In this document: in pieces, positions 1-7,820 of the stretch
Layout of the letters: every line of letters begins with the position of its first letter
How positions within the stretch are numbered: position 1 is the first letter of the stretch
NCBI GenBank assembly: GCA_017540605.1
Contig: JAFYAS010000021.1
Span: 1 to 50,260, forward strand
Origin: Lachnospiraceae bacterium
Lineage (GTDB): Bacteria; Bacillota; Clostridia; Lachnospirales; Lachnospiraceae
DNA: 50,260 bases
Direction of reading: 5' to 3'
Made by a program: the position numbers and the translations under genes
The notes under the pieces: model-generated
Seen by the model: only the letters and a program-made list of their open reading frames with translations
What the model was told of the DNA's origin: nothing
The model's database searches: none

Positions 1-151
1 GAACAAAGGCCATATTCGATATTCATATTTAAGTAGCCTGAATTAGATCAGGTAGAGGTATTAGGCTAATACCATTAAAGGACCGATGCAAAAAAGCTTC
101 GGGAATTTATAAATATCAACCACAAGTTGGTAAATAGCCAATCTTATTATA
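1..151. other. Left edge, no supported gene
   Basis: This stretch lies downstream of hsdS. Short open frames run off the window edge on both strands, including a minus-strand ATG at position 26, but none has a convincing ribosome site or recognisable residues. A weak CCTGA/TCAGG inverted repeat near 38-53 is the only structure. An hsdR gene or an hsdS-shuffling recombinase might lie further left, but nothing here shows it. Confidence 0.4.
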
Positions 152-1354
152 CTATACAAACATGTTTTGCAGCATATATTTCTTTAATAATTTCAGCAAA
201 TCAGCCTTACGCTGATGAAGGGTGATAAGGTTGTCGATGTTTCGGAAACACTCCCCAATCTTATACTGTTCTTCCTTTTTAGGAACAATTATTTCTTTAG
301 TCAATAAGTCGTCTTTTGTGATTCCTTTTATCGCTGACCCCTGTACAATGTGTAGGTCGTCTTGAAGCCGTTTATATAAAGAATAGCAAGTAAATTTGGG
401 GTCAGTTTTTAACTCTGCCAAGGATGTGAAATCCTGACTTGTAGTATAAGCAAACGGCACAAATACAAGCTTTCCAACGCCCACATGGGTAACTACTGCT
501 ATAGAATTTTCAGGAACTAACTTGGCTGCAGATTTATCCAATCCTAACTGTGTTATTTTCTTAGGAATATCAAAATCAAACATTTCATCTTCATGAACAT
601 TAGAGGACTGAATCCAAGGAATATCACCATCCCAATATTCGGCTACACTTGTTTTAGGTGTACCTCCACCAATGACACTTCCAGCTATATCTCCAACCTT
701 ACGCTGTTCCCAAGCGTCAGTAAATCCTTCAAATCTAATCTCTGGAAATTTCTCGCCATTTTTCGGAAACATTTTTTGAAGCATGTATTTTTTTAATATT
801 TTTTTCTGATCACACTTACGCTGATGAAGGGTGATAAGGTTTTCGATAGAATCCAAATATGCACCGATTCTTTGCTGCTCTTCTAATGATGGAACTCTTA
901 TTTTCTCTTTTAAGAAATCTTTTGCTACAAGGTTAGTCATCATTGTAGAAGCTTTTGTGACTCTGGTCAGAATTGGACCCATAACACTTTCGCAATTTAT
1001 ATAATGCTTCCAAAAAGATAAATCATATTCTGTGATTGGACTGAATACATCGAAAACATGCGATACTATGCCGTTTCCAATAGTATTTTCAACAAACCTA
1101 CCGTGAGCATAATTCTTGCTTTTATTCCCCTCAAAAGCTATATCTCCAAGTTCGAATATATTGTATGTTTTGAGATATTCTTCATTCTTTACAACAGCAT
1201 CTGGCTTATAGTACATATTCGCAACTGAAATAATATCATTCGTTCCATAAGTCATATCATTCTTGCGACTTACTTTTTTATACAGTTCCTCAAACTTACG
1301 CTGTTCCCAAGCATCAGTATATCCTTTAAATCTTATTCTGGGCATATTTTCCAT
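152..1354 (-). CDS. hsdS: Type I restriction-modification specificity subunit HsdS
   Basis: DNA-recognition subunit of a type I restriction-modification complex; it works with HsdM (and HsdR for cleavage) to choose the split target sequence. The 400-residue protein shows the usual two-fold layout: two variable target-recognition domains, each opened by a near-identical conserved segment (RFKGYTDAWEQRK near residue 8 and RFEGFTDAWEQRK near residue 210) and closed by another (NLITLHQRK near residues 173 and 378, then LKKYMLQ). These conserved parts form the spacer helices. The start lies 2 bp after the hsdM stop, so the two genes are co-transcribed and probably coupled. hsdR is not in the window and may lie beyond the left edge. 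Family assignment is certain; the target sequence cannot be read. Confidence 0.95.
   Translation of the reverse strand: MENMPRIRFKGYTDAWEQRKFEELYKKVSRKNDMTYGTNDIISVANMYYKPDAVVKNEEYLKTYNIFELGDIAFEGNKSKNYAHGRFVENTIGNGIVSHVFDVFSPITEYDLSFWKHYINCESVMGPILTRVTKASTMMTNLVAKDFLKEKIRVPSLEEQQRIGAYLDSIENLITLHQRKCDQKKILKKYMLQKMFPKNGEKFPEIRFEGFTDAWEQRKVGDIAGSVIGGGTPKTSVAEYWDGDIPWIQSSNVHEDEMFDFDIPKKITQLGLDKSAAKLVPENSIAVVTHVGVGKLVFVPFAYTTSQDFTSLAELKTDPKFTCYSLYKRLQDDLHIVQGSAIKGITKDDLLTKEIIVPKKEEQYKIGECFRNIDNLITLHQRKADLLKLLKKYMLQNMFV
206..841. repeat. Intragenic direct repeat pair in hsdS
   Basis: Positions 206-232 and 815-841 are identical over 27 bases, 609 bp apart, and encode the NLITLHQRK region of each conserved half. 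A second similar pair encodes the TDAWEQRK segments. Such repeats flanking recognition domains allow homologous exchange between hsdS alleles. Confidence 0.85.
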
Positions 1355-1356
1355 AT

Positions 1357-2952
1357 TTACGCCCCCTTTATCATAGTTATGAATTCTTCCATAGCCTGTT
1401 TTGTTTCTTCATCAGCAAATGTAAGATCTCCAAGCATTTTCAAAAGCTTTCCTGTTCCGTCTTTTATAGCCATGTCGGTATCTCTCATTTCAGTGGTAAC
1501 TGCTTTCAGATCTATCTGTTCCTCTTCCTCACTTGTATCAACATAACGTGGAATGTTGAGATTGAAATCATTCTTGACTATATCCTCGTATGTGGCGAGA
1601 TACGACAATTTATCAATAGATTCTCTCTTGTTGTAAACCTCTATTACCTTGTCAATATGCTCGTCTTTCATGACATTCTGCTTCTTCTCTTTCTCAAACA
1701 GATTGGAAGCATCGATGAAGAGAACATCTCGGCCTTCTCTGTGCTTCTTCAAGACAATGATACAAGTCGGTATGGAAGTATTGTAGAACATATTTGAGGG
1801 CAAACCAATAACAGCATAGATCGATCCATTTTTCAGAAGGATCTCTCTGATTGATCCCTCTGCAGCACCTCTGAAAAGTACACCATGAGGAAGTACTATC
1901 GCCATGGTTCCGGTAGGTTTAAGGTGATAGAATCCGTGAAGCAGAAATGCGTAATCCGCTTTAGACTTAGGTGGAAGCTTACCGCCGTAATCCATGAATC
2001 TCTCATCCTGCTTAAAGCCTTCTGCCGCCGACCAATTAGCTGAGTACGGAGGATTCATTGTTACCACATCAAACTCAGTTTCTTCATCTGTAGGCCAATC
2101 CGCATCAAGTGTATCTGCATTTCTAAGTATCTGATTCTCAGGATTGATGCCGTGAAGGAACATATTCATCCTCGCAAGATTGTAGGTTGAAGGCATAAGC
2201 TCCTGTCCATAATACTTTATATAATCAGGTTCATTGGAATAATTACGACAGCTAAGGAGTAAGGATCCTGAACCACAACAAGGATCGTAAGCCAGCAATC
2301 CCTTCTTTGATTCATGTCCTGTCATTGCGATCCTACAAAGAATCTGAGCAGGTCCATGGGGTGTATAGAACTCTCCTGCCTTCTTTCCGGTTTCAGAAGC
2401 GAATTGTCCTATGAGATACTCGTAAGCATTTCCCAGAACATCGCCCTCTGTATGGATGAGATCGGCACCCTCCAATACTCTAAGCACCTCAGCTATGGTA
2501 GCGCTTTGTTTTCCATCTCCGGTTCCCAGTCTATTGGAATATAGATCTACATCAGCAAACAAATCATTAAACAGAACATCAGACTCCTGAATACGATTGA
2601 ATGCCGCTTGAAGTTTCTCTCTGTTAAATGAATTGTTCTTTACGGTTTTCAGAATGCTTACATAGGTCATATCAGGATCGATGGTGTAGTGAAGACTTGA
2701 TTTTAATTCATCAAGCAGATCCTTTGCATCGTCACTTCCCATCACCTCTTCATACGCCTTCTGCGCTTCTTCAAGAGAAGGGGCTTCAGCATCATTAAGC
2801 AGATCATAGACTTTCATAAGATAGGTATCCGAGAGATACTTAAAGAATACCAAACCAAGTAAATATGTCTTATACTCGTTGGCATCCATCTTACCTCTTA
2901 ATACATCCGCTCCACTCCATAATACATTTAACAAATCCTTACTGTCCGTCAT
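1357..2952 (-). CDS. hsdM: Type I restriction-modification methyltransferase subunit HsdM
   Basis: Adenine-N6 methyltransferase subunit of the type I system. It shows the N-terminal helical HsdM domain (LWSGADVLRGKMDANEYK), SAM-binding motif I as DPCCGSGSLLL, and catalytic motif IV as NPPYSANW. Its length of about 531 residues is typical. The frame is open to an upstream ATG at 2967, but GGAGGA sits 8 bases before the ATG at 2952, so the later start is preferred; the upstream ATG overlaps that ribosome site. It is first in an hsdM-hsdS operon behind the duplicated promoter at 2990-3055. With no hsdR visible, a complete restriction system cannot be claimed. Confidence 0.95.
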   Translation of the reverse strand: MTDSKDLLNVLWSGADVLRGKMDANEYKTYLLGLVFFKYLSDTYLMKVYDLLNDAEAPSLEEAQKAYEEVMGSDDAKDLLDELKSSLHYTIDPDMTYVSILKTVKNNSFNREKLQAAFNRIQESDVLFNDLFADVDLYSNRLGTGDGKQSATIAEVLRVLEGADLIHTEGDVLGNAYEYLIGQFASETGKKAGEFYTPHGPAQILCRIAMTGHESKKGLLAYDPCCGSGSLLLSCRNYSNEPDYIKYYGQELMPSTYNLARMNMFLHGINPENQILRNADTLDADWPTDEETEFDVVTMNPPYSANWSAAEGFKQDERFMDYGGKLPPKSKADYAFLLHGFYHLKPTGTMAIVLPHGVLFRGAAEGSIREILLKNGSIYAVIGLPSNMFYNTSIPTCIIVLKKHREGRDVLFIDASNLFEKEKKQNVMKDEHIDKVIEVYNKRESIDKLSYLATYEDIVKNDFNLNIPRYVDTSEEEEQIDLKAVTTEMRDTDMAIKDGTGKLLKMLGDLTFADEETKQAMEEFITMIKGA

Positions 2953-2989
2953 TTCCGATTCCTCCATACATTATACTTATATATAAACA

Positions 2990-3055
2990 ATTATAAGCAA
3001 AAACATCCGTTTCTCCAAGATTATTTTACGCAAAAACATCCGTTTCTCCAAGATT
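2990..3055 (-). promoter_or_regulatory. Tandem 33-bp repeat forming two phased promoters for hsdM
   Basis: A 26-bp block occurs at 2997-3022 and again at 3030-3055 (period 33). Each copy carries TTGGAG on the minus strand (complement of 3013-3018 and 3046-3051), followed 17 bases later by TATAAT (2990-2995) or TAAAAT (3023-3028). Two sigma-A-like promoters therefore point at hsdM. The repeats start right after the ABC-F stop codon. Promoter activity is inferred from the boxes. Confidence 0.6.
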
Positions 3056-3057
3056 TT

Positions 3058-4590
3058 CTATATTCTCACCACATCCGTCGCAACCTTCTCCTGAAACCTG
3101 ACATCATGTTCAACAAGTAACATCGTCGGTTCATACTGAAGTATCAGCTTCTCGATCTGCATTCGCGAGAATACATCTATATAGTTTAAGGGTTCATCCC
3201 ATATATAAAGGTGTGCCGGAGTGATCAGGCTTGATGCTATCAGCACTTTCTTTTTCTGTCCTTCGGAAAAATCTTCCATATTCTTAACAAACTGTTCTCT
3301 GGAAAGATCAAGCTGTCTGAGTACTGCTAAAAACAGGCTTTCATCAAGGTTCCTTTCCTTACAGAAGTTCTTAAGGGAACCTGATAAAAATGATGTATCC
3401 TGACTGACATAGGATATGGTAAGACCCGATGCTACCTCCAGATCCCCCGATACGATTAAATTCTTCTTTTCATCGTAGTCCGCTGTTTTGGCACGATCAA
3501 GAACAGCTTTTAGCACACTGGATTTTCCGCATCCGTTATCGCCGGAAAGAACAATTCTTTCCCCCTGCTTCACTTTAAACATAAGTCCGGTAAACAGATC
3601 ATCTTCGGAGTCAGCATATCTAAGTGATAGATCATTTGCATTTACCAGTAGATCTTTGTGATACCTAAGCGGCGTAAGCTTTAAGTCAATCACTCGCTCT
3701 ATATCCTGAAGCAGACCTTCCTTTTCTTCGATCTCTCTTTCAATACGCGTCTCGTAGGATTTCACTCTCGACTGCATCTTCTTTGTCTTTGCTCCAATAT
3801 ACGATCTAGTCGAAGCATTTCTTTCGTGTTCTTTGATAGGGTCAAATCCTATCTTGGTATTTTCATTTTTATCCGCCCACCTGCTACTCCTATCTGCGGC
3901 CGCTTTGAGCTTTCCTATCTCCTTTTGATGCTTCTCATTCTCCGATCGACTAAAGGCATCCTGCTTTTCCTTGTTCTCCCACCAGGTAGAAAAGTTCCCC
4001 GACTGAACTTCTATGCTTGCCCTGTTTAATACGAGAACGTGATCGCAGACCCCATCGAGCAGATCTCTGTCATGTGACACAAGAATAAAGCCTTTCTTTG
4101 ATGCAAGATAGGCTTTTACTATATCCCGGGCTGCGCTATCCAAATGATTTGTGGGCTCATCGATCAAGAGAAACTCATTCTCATCCGCAAATAAAACCGC
4201 AAGCATTACCCTGGTGCGCTCTCCAAAACTCAAAGTCTTGAAAGGTCGATATAAGCATTCGGAATCCATGCCGAGTTCATTCATCTGTATCATCACTTGC
4301 CAGTCTTCAACCTGCGGCTTCCATGTCTCCATCAACTCTGCGGCATTTTTTTCGTTTTCCGACTCAGTTACGTGATATGGAAAATAGTCAAACCTTGTAC
4401 CCGCTACTATGTTTCCACGATATTCATATCTTCCCATGAAGAGATTAAGAAGAGTAGTCTTACCCTTGCCGTTTCTTCCAATAAGGCCGAGCTTCCATTT
4501 TGTGTCTATGTTAAATGTAGCATCCTTAAAGACATCATCAGCACTTCCGTCGTATGAAAATGTAAGATTTGTCACTTGTATATTAGCCAT
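3058..4590 (-). CDS. ABC-F family ATPase, Lsa/Vga-like
   Basis: Soluble twin-ATPase protein with no membrane domain. The first cassette has Walker A GRNGKGKTT (residues 38-46), signature SFGERTRV and Walker B LLIDEPTNHLD. The second has GDNGCGKSS near residue 353, signature SEGQKKKV and a diverged Walker B, YIWDEPLNYID. A charged linker (about residues 190-310) joins them, as in ABC-F ribosome-protection factors. The N-terminal pattern (NLTFSYDGS, KWKLGLIGRNGKGKTT) and 510-residue length resemble the Lsa/Vga branch, which protects the ribosome from lincosamides, streptogramin A and pleuromutilins. Whether this one gives resistance is inference. It starts 21 bp after the stop of an HTH-Fic gene, so the pair is probably one transcript. 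Confidence 0.85.
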   Translation of the reverse strand: MANIQVTNLTFSYDGSADDVFKDATFNIDTKWKLGLIGRNGKGKTTLLNLFMGRYEYRGNIVAGTRFDYFPYHVTESENEKNAAELMETWKPQVEDWQVMIQMNELGMDSECLYRPFKTLSFGERTRVMLAVLFADENEFLLIDEPTNHLDSAARDIVKAYLASKKGFILVSHDRDLLDGVCDHVLVLNRASIEVQSGNFSTWWENKEKQDAFSRSENEKHQKEIGKLKAAADRSSRWADKNENTKIGFDPIKEHERNASTRSYIGAKTKKMQSRVKSYETRIEREIEEKEGLLQDIERVIDLKLTPLRYHKDLLVNANDLSLRYADSEDDLFTGLMFKVKQGERIVLSGDNGCGKSSVLKAVLDRAKTADYDEKKNLIVSGDLEVASGLTISYVSQDTSFLSGSLKNFCKERNLDESLFLAVLRQLDLSREQFVKNMEDFSEGQKKKVLIASSLITPAHLYIWDEPLNYIDVFSRMQIEKLILQYEPTMLLVEHDVRFQEKVATDVVRI

Positions 4591-4611
4591 ATAATTTTTC
4601 TTCCTCAGCTG

Positions 4612-5526
4612 CTATTCATGCGGTATTTCCAACATGTCAAGCAGTCTTACAAAAGTATCCTGACCGTCAAGACAGGTATCCGTAAGCCAGCCCTTCTCAT
4701 TCTTCCATTTTGCAAGTCCTCTGTAATAAAAGCTCTTCTTTGTATCCTCGAGAATGAAAGGTATCACATTGTGACGAAGGCATTCTTTTAATGCGATAAG
4801 CCTTCCCACACGACCGTTCCCATCCTGGAACGGATGGATATACTCGAATTCCGCATGAAAGGCTATAATATCCTCGATGGTCACATTTTCCTTTGCATTA
4901 TAATCATCGATCAGTGCCTTTAAGTGCTTATGCACTTCAGAGGGTTTTGAAGTTTGGTGGCCTCCTACAACATTGGCACGTTTTTTATAATCTCCTACTG
5001 CAAACCACTCAATTGTTGAATCCTTTGTATCATGCTTTAAGATATAATGCAAGTGCTTGATGATATCCTCTGTTAGCTCATCTTCTGCGATATCTATTAC
5101 ATAATCTATTGCCCGAAAATGATGAACCGTTTCCAAAATATCATCAACCGGGATTCCGTCTCTCGCATCAAGGGTACTGGTTTCAAAAATCTGTCTTGTC
5201 TGATCCTCCGAAAGCTTGCTTCCCTCAATGTGGTTTGAATTGTATGTCATTCTGACCTGAAGTTCATGATAAAGTCCTCCGGACATTTTCATCTCTTTTT
5301 CTTCGCGAAGCAACTGAAGGATATTGTTATCAGAAATCTCTTTCATGATCACATCAGGTGATTCACCGAGATAATCAGCGATCTTTTGTATACTCCGTTT
5401 GGAAAGTTTCTCTTTCTTGGCAATCTTTGCAATAGTTCGCGTAGAGAAACCAAGTTGCTTTGATAATTCAGTCTTCCCTATTCCTTTTTCTTTCAATACA
5501 TTTTCAAGTCCCTCATACGAGATCAT
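4612..5526 (-). CDS. HTH-Fic protein (Fic/DOC AMPylase-like)
   Basis: Fic proteins usually transfer AMP from ATP to hydroxyl side chains of target proteins. The 304-residue protein has an N-terminal helix-turn-helix (TELSKQLGFSTRTIAKIAKK, residues about 17-40), then a Fic domain with a complete active-site motif HPFQDGNGRVGR near residue 232. An inhibitory-helix motif of the S-x-x-x-E-G type, SNHIEG, lies near residue 97, so activity is probably self-inhibited in the N-terminal (class II) manner. AGGAGGTGA sits 7 bases before the ATG. It precedes the ABC-F gene by 21 bp. The inverted repeat just upstream suggests autoregulation through its own HTH. It could be a solitary regulator or toxin-like enzyme; the target is unknown. 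Confidence 0.9.
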   Translation of the reverse strand: MISYEGLENVLKEKGIGKTELSKQLGFSTRTIAKIAKKEKLSKRSIQKIADYLGESPDVIMKEISDNNILQLLREEKEMKMSGGLYHELQVRMTYNSNHIEGSKLSEDQTRQIFETSTLDARDGIPVDDILETVHHFRAIDYVIDIAEDELTEDIIKHLHYILKHDTKDSTIEWFAVGDYKKRANVVGGHQTSKPSEVHKHLKALIDDYNAKENVTIEDIIAFHAEFEYIHPFQDGNGRVGRLIALKECLRHNVIPFILEDTKKSFYYRGLAKWKNEKGWLTDTCLDGQDTFVRLLDMLEIPHE

Positions 5527-5545
5527 ATCCGGCTCACCTCCTACT

Positions 5546-5587
5546 ATCTTTACTTATTTTACTATGTAGCCAGCAAAAAGTAAAGAT
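5546..5587 (-). promoter_or_regulatory. Candidate operator of HTH-Fic: inverted repeat
   Basis: ATCTTTACTT (5546-5555) and AAGTAAAGAT (5578-5587) form perfect 10-bp arms 22 bp apart, directly upstream of the HTH-Fic ribosome site. A related stretch lies a little further upstream. This fits a binding site for the gene's own HTH domain (inference). Confidence 0.45.
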
Positions 5588-5605
5588 TTACAGAGGCTCT
5601 ATAGT

Positions 5606-5649
5606 AAAAAAATAAAGATATGCTGTCGGTTTTATCCGAACAGCATATC
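5606..5649 (-). terminator. Intrinsic terminator after the Fic cassette
   Basis: Minus-strand hairpin with arms at 5640-5649 and 5617-5626 (10 bp plus a bulge and further pairs), followed by a T-rich run (complement of 5606-5616). Its 5' arm is the 3' end of the duplicated gene fragment, so the duplication supplies half of the terminator. Confidence 0.7.
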
Positions 5650-5789
5650 CGCTACCTTTTCAAGCTCCTTCCGTTCTCCGGAATCATCGTATCCGCTTTC
5701 TTTATCATCGATTCCCTTTACCGGATCGATAGCAAAAAGCCCGTCGCGGTTGCAGTAAAAGAAGATCCTTCTCACTCCCCTGATCTTAA
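5632..5789 (-). pseudogene. Duplicated 3' fragment of the HTH/SOR-like regulator gene
   Basis: Encodes the last 50 or so residues of the intact regulator at 7062-7733, including CNRDGLF, and ends at the same stop. The DNA (5633-5789) matches 7063-7219 at 154 of 157 positions (differences at 5701, 5713 and 5731). An open frame continues to an ATG at 5868 inside the upstream fic gene, but it has no ribosome site and its first 27 or so codons are unrelated sequence. This is read as a gene remnant. It marks the left border of the Fic cassette. Confidence 0.85.
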
Positions 5790-5791
5790 GC

Positions 5792-5845
5792 CTTTCATCC
5801 AAAATCCATTCATTTCGTCCAAAAAAACGGATTTTTGGACGGAAA
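5792..5845. promoter_or_regulatory. Cluster of TTTCRTCCA motifs 3' of fic
   Basis: Three copies of the motif found in the fic promoter lie between the fic stop codon and the gene fragment: 5792-5804, 5813-5825 and, inverted, 5832-5845. The last two form a 10-bp hairpin (5816-5825 with 5832-5841). They could be regulator binding sites or the remnant of another promoter copy; no T-run follows on the minus strand. Confidence 0.4.
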
Positions 5846-6907
5846 CTATATGCTATCCGCGCGGACATAGAATGTACTTCTGCCCGAACCTTCTCTGATG
5901 ATAAATCCTTCCTCAGTAAGTTTCTTTAACGCTGCCAACGCAGAAGATCTTCCTATGCTCGGACAGTGAGCTACAACATCCGCCCCTGTAAATTTGCCGA
6001 TTTTTTCTTCGGTATATTTTCTGACAATATCGTATGCCGTACTGCCATTTCCGTTTTCAGTCATTAATCCGACTCTTTCTTCAAATTCTGTATAACAAGC
6101 CAGAATTACCTGCAGCATATATCTAATAAATGGCGTCGGATCATTTTCTTCCTCATGCCATCCTGCATCGGATTCTTCAAGAGTATCGTAATAACGATCT
6201 TTCGTTTTCTCTATCTGCTTTTCAATACTGATGTATTTCCCAACGCTATAACCGTTTTTATACAGAAGCAGCAATGTGAGCAGTCTGCTCATCCTTCCGT
6301 TACCGTCATTAAACGGGTGAATACAAAGAAAATCGCAGATAAATGTCGGAATAAGAATCAGGGAGTCAATCTTTTCATTTGCTACGGCCAGTTCATAGGC
6401 GTTGCACAGATTCTCCACAGCATTTGGTGTGTCATAAGGCGCAATAGGTATGAATCTGGTTACAACGGTTCCGTCAGGTTTTGTTTCGTTGATGTAGTTC
6501 TGAACATTCTTAAAATGTCCTCCGAATGAGAACCCTGCCCTTTTCAGAAGATCCCGATGAAGCTGAAGAATATATGAAGGGTGAATTGGGATGTATTCAT
6601 TGCTCTCATGAATCGTATTCAGGACGTCCCGGTAACCCATGATTTCATCTTCATCCCTGTTCCTTGGAGTAGTTTTTTCCTCAAAAAGCTGCTTCATACG
6701 AGTGCTTGTCGTGACGATGCCTTCAATTTTGTTGGATGCCTCTGTACTTTGTATTTTGGCAATCTCTACAAGACGATCCAACTCCACAGGCTTTTGACGG
6801 ATGAATAAATCCTGTCTTCCTTTGCATTCGTGAATCTTCGCAACAAGGTTTAGAATATCTGTATCCCAGGCTTTGTCATATAGCCTACTGTAATCAAATG
6901 ATCTCAT
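5846..6907 (-). CDS. Fic family protein with N-terminal Fic_N and C-terminal winged HTH
   Basis: Second Fic enzyme of the region (353 residues) and not closely similar to its neighbour. It has a Fic_N-type N-terminal region, an inhibitory motif SNKIEG near residue 61, a complete active-site motif HPFNDGNGRMSR near residue 200, and a C-terminal winged-helix-like segment (about residues 285-350, with SIGRSSALAALKKLTEEGFI). Probable self-inhibited AMP-transferase that can bind DNA. AAAGGAG lies 5 bases before the ATG and overlaps one copy of a repeated promoter motif, consistent with autorepression. It sits alone inside a 1.27-kb segment bounded by 157-bp direct repeats, so it looks like a mobile or recombined cassette. 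Target unknown. Confidence 0.9.
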   Translation of the reverse strand: MRSFDYSRLYDKAWDTDILNLVAKIHECKGRQDLFIRQKPVELDRLVEIAKIQSTEASNKIEGIVTTSTRMKQLFEEKTTPRNRDEDEIMGYRDVLNTIHESNEYIPIHPSYILQLHRDLLKRAGFSFGGHFKNVQNYINETKPDGTVVTRFIPIAPYDTPNAVENLCNAYELAVANEKIDSLILIPTFICDFLCIHPFNDGNGRMSRLLTLLLLYKNGYSVGKYISIEKQIEKTKDRYYDTLEESDAGWHEEENDPTPFIRYMLQVILACYTEFEERVGLMTENGNGSTAYDIVRKYTEEKIGKFTGADVVAHCPSIGRSSALAALKKLTEEGFIIREGSGRSTFYVRADSI

Positions 6908-6915
6908 TTAAACTC

Positions 6916-6990
6916 CTTTCGTCCAGTATTTTCTCTTTTCGTCCAATTATACTTGATTTTGGATGAAAAATCAATCTACTGGACAAAAAG
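6916..6990 (-). promoter_or_regulatory. fic promoter with nested inverted repeats
   Basis: On the minus strand TTGATT and TATAAT are 17 bases apart. The motif TTTCRTCCA and its complement occur four times: 6916-6926, 6936-6946, and inverted at 6958-6969 and 6979-6990 (the last diverged, with TTTGTCCA). They form two nested inverted repeats: one copy lies between -35 and -10, one directly after -10, and one over the ribosome site. This is a strong autoregulation layout, probably for the winged HTH of Fic itself (inference). Confidence 0.55.
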
Positions 6991-7012
6991 CAGTCGCCCT
7001 CACAGCGACTGC
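6985..7012 (-). terminator. Intrinsic terminator of the HTH/SOR-like gene
   Basis: Perfect 8-bp stem (6990-6997 with 7005-7012) and 7-base loop, followed on the minus strand by TTTTT (complement of 6985-6989). It separates the regulator gene from the fic promoter, which it partly overlaps. Confidence 0.8.
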
Positions 7013-7061
7013 CCTCTTCTCCAGTTCCATTATCTGTTGTATAGGAACGTTATAAAACACT

Positions 7062-7733
7062 CTATCCGAACAGCATATCCGCTACCTTTTCAAGCTCCTT
7101 CCGTTCTCCGGAATCATCGTATCCGCTTTCCTTATCATCGATACCCTTTACCGGATCGATCGCAAAAAGCCCGTCGCGGTTGCAGTAAAAGAAGATCCTT
7201 CTCACTCCCCTGATCTTAAAACGCGCTTCGGCACTTCCTTCGGGATAAAGCTTTACCATCTGCATATCATCAGATGAAGCCGCAGCCACAAAGGAAATGT
7301 AATGCTCCTTCGTCATGCTGTGATCGATCCTCACATAATACTCATCTTCAACTCGCTCGATGAAGATCATGTGTCTTTCATCTGTCGGTTCCGCTTCTAA
7401 GGGAACAAGCCCGATACCGTGACAATGGATTTCTGCCTCACCCATGCTGTGGATCACATTTCCGCAAACCGGGCAAACATAGAACTTTGAACGAAGCATA
7501 TTGGCCGAAATGTTCTCATTACGAATAGCATTACCCGATATCAATTCCGTAACCGAGATCTTAAATGTCTTTGCGATAGGCTCAAGCAAAGTAATATCCG
7601 GGAATCCTCGGAAGCGCTCCCACTTTGAGACAGTTTTTTCGCTCACATTTAGCTTTTCAGCTAACTGAAGCTGTGTCATCTTGTTCTTTTCTCGCAGTTC
7701 TTTGATAACTGCTCCTGTTACATATTGGTTCAT
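7062..7733 (-). CDS. XRE-family HTH regulator fused to a desulfoferrodoxin/SOR-like domain
   Basis: The N-terminus is a clear Cro/XRE helix-turn-helix (MTQLQLAEKLNVSEKTVSKW). From about residue 85 it follows the desulfoferrodoxin plan: CPVCGN with C87 and C90, then an H-C-H cluster (103-105) where the family has paired cysteines. A superoxide-reductase-like fold follows with H121 (ERHMIFIE), H138 and H144 (DHSMTKEHYISF) and C184 in CNRDGLF. The family motif there is CNxHGLW, so the fifth iron ligand, normally histidine, is aspartate (D187). It is probably a redox, iron or zinc sensor rather than an active reductase (inference). GGAGGTGA lies 4 bases before the ATG at 7733, which is chosen over the ATG at 7751. 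Its 3' end is duplicated at 5633-5789. Confidence 0.8.
   Translation of the reverse strand: MNQYVTGAVIKELREKNKMTQLQLAEKLNVSEKTVSKWERFRGFPDITLLEPIAKTFKISVTELISGNAIRNENISANMLRSKFYVCPVCGNVIHSMGEAEIHCHGIGLVPLEAEPTDERHMIFIERVEDEYYVRIDHSMTKEHYISFVAAASSDDMQMVKLYPEGSAEARFKIRGVRRIFFYCNRDGLFAIDPVKGIDDKESGYDDSGERKELEKVADMLFG
7063..7219. repeat. 157-bp direct repeat, intact-gene copy
   Basis: Partner of 5633-5789, offset 1430 bp, with 154 of 157 bases identical. It covers the last codons and stop of the HTH/SOR-like gene. The two copies enclose the fic gene, its operator motifs and a terminator. Confidence 0.9.
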
Positions 7734-7820
7734 TGTCTCACCTCCATGCACAGATTATAATGCAGTGGCTTAGGATGTGGTACCTACGGAAAGTAGAGTT
7801 AGATGCCTTCCTGCGTCACA

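Noticed and set aside
2990..3055. CRISPR-like repeat
   Set aside because: Only two copies with a 7-base gap and no cas genes; the pattern is explained by duplicated promoter boxes.
5632..5868. Open frame of 78 codons as a separate gene
   Set aside because: Most of it is a duplicated 3' gene fragment; the start lies inside fic, has no ribosome site, and the first part is unrelated sequence.
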